NCBI RefSeq assembly: GCF_021432385.1
Contig: NZ_JAEACT010000002.1
Span: forward strand, 2,655,501 to 2,719,500
Origin: Clostridium hydrogenum
Lineage (GTDB): Bacteria > Bacillota > Clostridia > Clostridiales > Clostridiaceae
Reading direction: 5' to 3'
Length of the DNA: 64,000 nt
Of the stretch, positions 61,555 to 64,000 are shown in pieces (position 1 is the stretch's first letter; each line of letters starts with the position of its first letter). Both the position numbers and the translations under genes were made by a program. The notes below the pieces were generated by a model. The model searched no databases and was not told where the DNA came from. It worked only from the letters and a program-made list of their open reading frames with translations.

Positions 61555-62618
61555 CTTATGTCCACATAATCCTTTGAATTAATCTCCGCTTCTTTAAAGG
61601 TTGGCATGTTATTTAGTGTATAAAGGGCAGCTTCAATTATTTGAAAGGCAAGTGGACAGCCAGAACCTTCTCCAAGTCTCATATGCAAATTTAGCATTGG
61701 CTCTAAACCTATTTCCTCCAGCATATATTTTGCTCCAGGCTCATCAGATAAATGTGATGGGAACATATAATCCTTTGCATATTTGTTTAGTCTTACAGCA
61801 CACAATGCAGCCGCTAAAGCTATAAAGCCGTCAATTACAATTGGCTTTTTATTTTTTGCAGCTCCTAAAAAACATCCACAAAGTCCTGCAATATCAAAAC
61901 CTCCGACTTTTGCTAAAACATCAATCACATCATTTTTATCTGGTGAATTTATACTTATAGCTTTTTTTATTATTTCTTTTTTATTTATAAATTGTGCTTC
62001 TGTTAAACCAGACCCTTTCCCCGTTGTTACCTCTACGGGTAGGCCTGATAGCACACTTAAAACCGCTGCACTTGTAGTTGTATTTCCTATTCCCATTTCT
62101 CCTGTTCCAAAAAGGTCACAGCCTTCTTTGCAAAGTTCATCTACAATTTCAATTCCGGCTTCAATAGCTTTAATAGCCTGCTTCCCTGTCATAGCTGGTT
62201 CTTTTGCGATATTCCTTGTACCCCTTGCAACTTTTTTGTCTATAATTTTAGGATTATGAAATACTGCATCTACGCCTATATCTACAACTGTTACTCCTGT
62301 ATTTGTAAATTTAGATAAAATCATAACACCTGTAGCATCCTTAGTTAAATTATTTGTAAGCACTGCTGTACTACTTTTGGGGCACGTACTAACACCTTCT
62401 TCTACAACCCCATTATCTGCACACATTACTATGATATTTTTCTTTTTTATCTCATAATCAAATTTACCTGTAATACCTACTACCCTAGAAACTATATTTT
62501 CAAGAGTTCCTAAACTTCCAAGTGGCTTTGCTAAATTATCTATATTTTTCATAGCCAATTTTTCTTTTTCTTTATCACTTGGTTCTATTGAATTAAGACA
62601 CTGATTTAATTTTTCCAT
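61551..62618 (-). CDS. cobT: Nicotinate-nucleotide-dimethylbenzimidazole phosphoribosyltransferase
   Basis: 355 residues from ATG 62618 (AGGAGGTG 11 bases upstream), the usual CobT length. LAKPLGSLGTLENIVSRVVG, IVMCADNGVVEEGVSTCPKS, and the diagnostic LFGTGEMGIGNTTTSAAVLS at about 167-186; catalytic Glu in LEEIGLEPMLNLHMRLGEGS near the C-terminus. Makes alpha-ribazole phosphate from the lower-ligand base. First gene of the operon, downstream of the B12 riboswitch and the attenuator hairpin. Confidence 0.94.
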   Translation of the reverse strand: MEKLNQCLNSIEPSDKEKEKLAMKNIDNLAKPLGSLGTLENIVSRVVGITGKFDYEIKKKNIIVMCADNGVVEEGVSTCPKSSTAVLTNNLTKDATGVMILSKFTNTGVTVVDIGVDAVFHNPKIIDKKVARGTRNIAKEPAMTGKQAIKAIEAGIEIVDELCKEGCDLFGTGEMGIGNTTTSAAVLSVLSGLPVEVTTGKGSGLTEAQFINKKEIIKKAISINSPDKNDVIDVLAKVGGFDIAGLCGCFLGAAKNKKPIVIDGFIALAAALCAVRLNKYAKDYMFPSHLSDEPGAKYMLEEIGLEPMLNLHMRLGEGSGCPLAFQIIEAALYTLNNMPTFKEAEINSKDYVDIR

Positions 62619-62642
62619 TTTTAAACAAACACCTCCTAAAGC

Positions 62643-62675
62643 AAAAAAATAAACCCCGATATTCTCGGAGTTTTG
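62643..62675 (-). terminator. Attenuator/terminator in the cob operon leader
   Basis: On the minus strand AAACTCCGA-GAATA-TCGGGGTTT closes a 9-bp stem (one G-U) followed by ATTTTTTT, 25 bp before the cobT start. It is likely the off-state terminator of the B12 leader, although 300 bp now separate it from the aptamer because of element D2. Confidence 0.75.
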
Positions 62676-62712
62676 TAAACAAATTAACACTTGTTGATAG
62701 ACAAACTAATTT

Positions 62713-62918
62713 ATTCAGAGTACAGATGACGGAGTACAGTGAAGGATGATTTTTTTCCACTTTGCTACAGAAAATCTAAAAACTTATTTTCTTTATTGCT
62801 GCGCAATCGCGCCATACATGGTGCTCAGCGAAGCTGACAACATTTAAGTTTAAGATTTACCTAAGCAGCGCGAAAGGTAAATCAACCTTAACTGTACTCC
62901 GTCATCTGTACTCTGATT
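62713..62918. repeat. Palindromic element family D, copy 2, inside the cob leader
   Basis: About 206 bp, same ends ATTCAGAGTAC and GTACTCTGATTT as copy 1 and the same inner hairpins (TTGCTGCGCAATCGC, CTCAGCGAAGCTGA). It separates the cobalamin aptamer from the attenuator hairpin and truncates the short frame at 62957. Confidence 0.9.
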
Positions 62919-62957
62919 TTTCATTTCTAATTTCTCTATTTGAACTGGTATGTCCAT
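62850..62957 (-). CDS. Riboswitch-linked short ORF, truncated by element D2
   Basis: GGAGGGAGG lies 8 bases before ATG 62957, right after the aptamer. The frame reads MDIPVQIEKLEMKN and then runs into element D2, giving 35 codons in total with an element-derived tail and stop. The stem TTGCCTC / GGAGGTAA next to the aptamer can hide this ribosome site, as in translational B12 control. Either a small leader peptide or the N-terminus of a lost gene. Function unknown. Confidence 0.45.
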   Translation of the reverse strand: MDIPVQIEKLEMKNQSTDDGVQLRLIYLSRCLGKS

Positions 62958-62990
62958 AATACTTTACCTCCCTCCGAGGCAATACTGTTA

Positions 62991-63140
62991 TTTTAGGCAG
63001 GTCTCCTGACTCACGGATCATTCTCCTCCAACCTTCCCAGCAAAAATGCCAGTGGTAATTTTGGATTCGTTCCCGTATACAGTAGCGGGGGCTGCAGTGG
63101 ATTTTCACCACTTTCCCATTTAAATATAAAATACCTAAAA
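62991..63140 (-). promoter_or_regulatory. Cobalamin (B12) riboswitch
   Basis: On the minus strand: P1 TTTTAGG / CCTAAAA, GGGAAAGTGGTGAAAATCCA, CTGCAGCCCCCGCTACTGT, the CCACTGGCATTTTTGCTGGGAAGG arm with its core CACTGGCATTTTTGCTGGG, and the B12 box GAGTCAGGAGACCTGCC near the 3' side. These are the conserved cobalamin-aptamer blocks in order. It precedes the whole 18-gene cob operon, giving end-product control. Confidence 0.96.
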
Positions 63141-63228
63141 CCACTTTATTCAATTATAATTTAGATGTTACTATAGATTTAACCTTGCGTCAATAAATTA
63201 TATTAGTCATTTTCAAGCTTAATATAGC

Positions 63229-63576
63229 TTATTGATTATCTTTTAAATGATTATACTCATTTAAAAAGCATTGTAAAATCGTAATTCTATCTTCAATATC
63301 TTGCTTCCAATTATCAAGTTGAATCAATCCAATATCAGTAATAGTATACACTTTTCTAGCTGGTCCAGAATTAGTTGTATCCCATGAAAATGTTACTGCT
63401 TTATCTTCTTCAAGTTTTTGTAGCGTACGATATATAGCACCAGTATCACATTGAAAATTGGGGAGTTTTTCTATAAGTGAAGTATATATAGCACCTCCAT
63501 GAGAAGAATTTTCTGCTAATGCTAAGAGAATGAATGCTGGTAAATGGCGATGCTTGTTAGGCTTTTTGCTACTCAT
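63229..63576 (-). CDS. PadR family transcriptional regulator
   Basis: 115 residues. HLPAFILLALAENSSHGGAI, YTSLIEKLPNFQCDTGAIYR, TLQKLEEDKAVTFSWDTTNS, ARKVYTITDIGLIQLDNWK: the PadR winged helix with AIYRTL in place of TLYPxL and a short C-terminal helix. GGAGG precedes the ATG. Divergent from a permease gene, with two matching palindromic sites between, so it likely represses both. Confidence 0.88.
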   Translation of the reverse strand: MSSKKPNKHRHLPAFILLALAENSSHGGAIYTSLIEKLPNFQCDTGAIYRTLQKLEEDKAVTFSWDTTNSGPARKVYTITDIGLIQLDNWKQDIEDRITILQCFLNEYNHLKDNQ

Positions 63577-63608
63577 AACTATGCCTCCTTTCCGTATATA
63601 AAAATATT

Positions 63609-63701
63609 ATACTGTTGTAAACAGTTATTTGCAAACAACATAGTAATATTATTGACATTATGGTAGACTTAGTTATATACTAATACTGTAATTAACAGTA
63701 T
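63609..63701. promoter_or_regulatory. Two PadR-type operators and the permease promoter
   Basis: ATACTGTTGTAAACAGTTAT (63609-63628) and ATACTGTAATTAACAGTAT (63683-63701) share the ACTGT...ACAGT inverted repeat. Between them lies TTGACA (63652-63657) and TATACT (63676-63681), 18-bp spacer, for the permease. The second site begins right after the -10, the first overlaps the expected padR promoter. Confidence 0.7.
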
Positions 63702-63749
63702 AGTGTATGCAACACAAATCAATGATTTTATTTTTAAGGAGGAAATTTT

Positions 63750-64000
63750 ATGTTTACAGTTGGCTTGTATATTGTTACGTTTATTCTTATGTTGGTATCT
63801 TTAATAAAGAGCCGTGAGAAAACTAAAATGGCAATAATAAAGGGATGGAAGTCTTTTGAAAATATATTGCCGCTATTTCTATCAATATTATTGATTATAG
63901 GAATCATATTTGCTGTGTTAAGTCCTCAAATTATATCAAAGTTAATTGGTCAACAGTCAGGGATAATTGGTATAGTATTTGCTGCAATAATTGGTTCATG
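63750..64000 (+). CDS. YraQ/ArsP-like permease, N-terminal part (runs off right edge)
   Basis: 83 codons visible from ATG 63750 (AAGGAGG upstream). MFTVGLYIVTFILMLVSLIK forms the first helix; after a basic loop (SREKTKMAIIKGWKSFENIL) comes PLFLSILLIIGIIFAVLSPQ and IGIVFAAIIGS. The KGW..FENILP-FL pattern fits the PF03773 predicted permease family (YraQ, ArsP), several of which export organoarsenicals; substrate unknown here. Controlled probably by the divergent PadR. Confidence 0.7.
   Translation, partial: MFTVGLYIVTFILMLVSLIKSREKTKMAIIKGWKSFENILPLFLSILLIIGIIFAVLSPQIISKLIGQQSGIIGIVFAAIIGS

Noticed and set aside
61783..62259. 158-codon plus-strand frame opposite cobT
   Set aside because: cobT on the minus strand has full-length family motifs; the antisense frame is rich in Ser/Pro/Phe as expected for a shadow.
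62902..63153. 83-codon minus-strand frame across the cobalamin aptamer
   Set aside because: It lies wholly over the riboswitch; its residues are dictated by conserved aptamer blocks, and it has no ribosome site.

Overview
The window is AT-rich, with short gaps between genes and strong GGAGG-type ribosome binding sites. The gene content is anaerobic: rubredoxin, a TM1266-type hydrogenase-system regulator, anaerobic (cbi-type) cobalamin synthesis and an RRNPP-type peptide-sensing regulator. This points to a Clostridium-like Firmicute; the species cannot be told from the sequence. No tRNA, rRNA, CRISPR array, transposase or phage gene was seen.

Layout. 1-4.8 kb: the end of a chemotaxis signalling protein, a broken MocR-type regulator, a YciI/GNAT pair, the TM1266-type regulator and a methyltransferase. 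4.9-9.1 kb: a repeat-rich stretch holding an RRNPP regulator with a 58-residue exported-peptide gene just downstream, and a HAD-fold gene. 9.2-19.4 kb: amino acid permease, MarR regulator with a Cache chemoreceptor, a ROK kinase/ROK repressor/PTS IIC sugar locus, a YesL-like protein and a CapA-like protein. 19.5-24.5 kb: a thiol-redox operon (thioredoxin reductase, glutaredoxin-like protein, rubredoxin), a membrane-anchored glucosaminidase-like protein, and a PadR regulator with an FtsW/RodA-like membrane protein. 24.8-33.7 kb: an ECF vitamin-type transporter (T, fused A-A', S) and a two-component system with an ABC-2 exporter. 33.9-45.8 kb: thiol peroxidase, a guanine-riboswitch-controlled xanthine permease/xpt operon, an ABC-F ribosome-protection gene with a leader-peptide attenuator and a HExxH protein, an intact MocR paralogue divergent from a MATE exporter, and a DUF2975/HTH pair. 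45.8-47.3 kb: a second chemoreceptor. 47.5-63.1 kb: one 18-gene anaerobic cobalamin operon on the minus strand (cobT to cobK) behind a B12 riboswitch. 63.2-64 kb: a PadR repressor divergent from the start of a YraQ/ArsP-like permease.

The most unusual aspect is the density of small palindromic non-coding elements. At least six families (labelled A-E and H here) recur or stand alone. Family A (about 273 bp, two-hairpin) has six full or partial copies, five of which overlap a stop codon or lie within 3 bp of one. Element H separates the tpx start codon from its ribosome binding site and is flanked by TA on both sides. A family D copy lies inside the cobalamin riboswitch leader and cuts a riboswitch-linked short reading frame. 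No transposase is present to mobilise any of them here.

The genes with the clearest regulatory logic are the RRNPP regulator and its candidate pheromone, the B12 and guanine riboswitch operons, the ABC-F attenuator, and the terminal PadR/permease pair with two matching operators.
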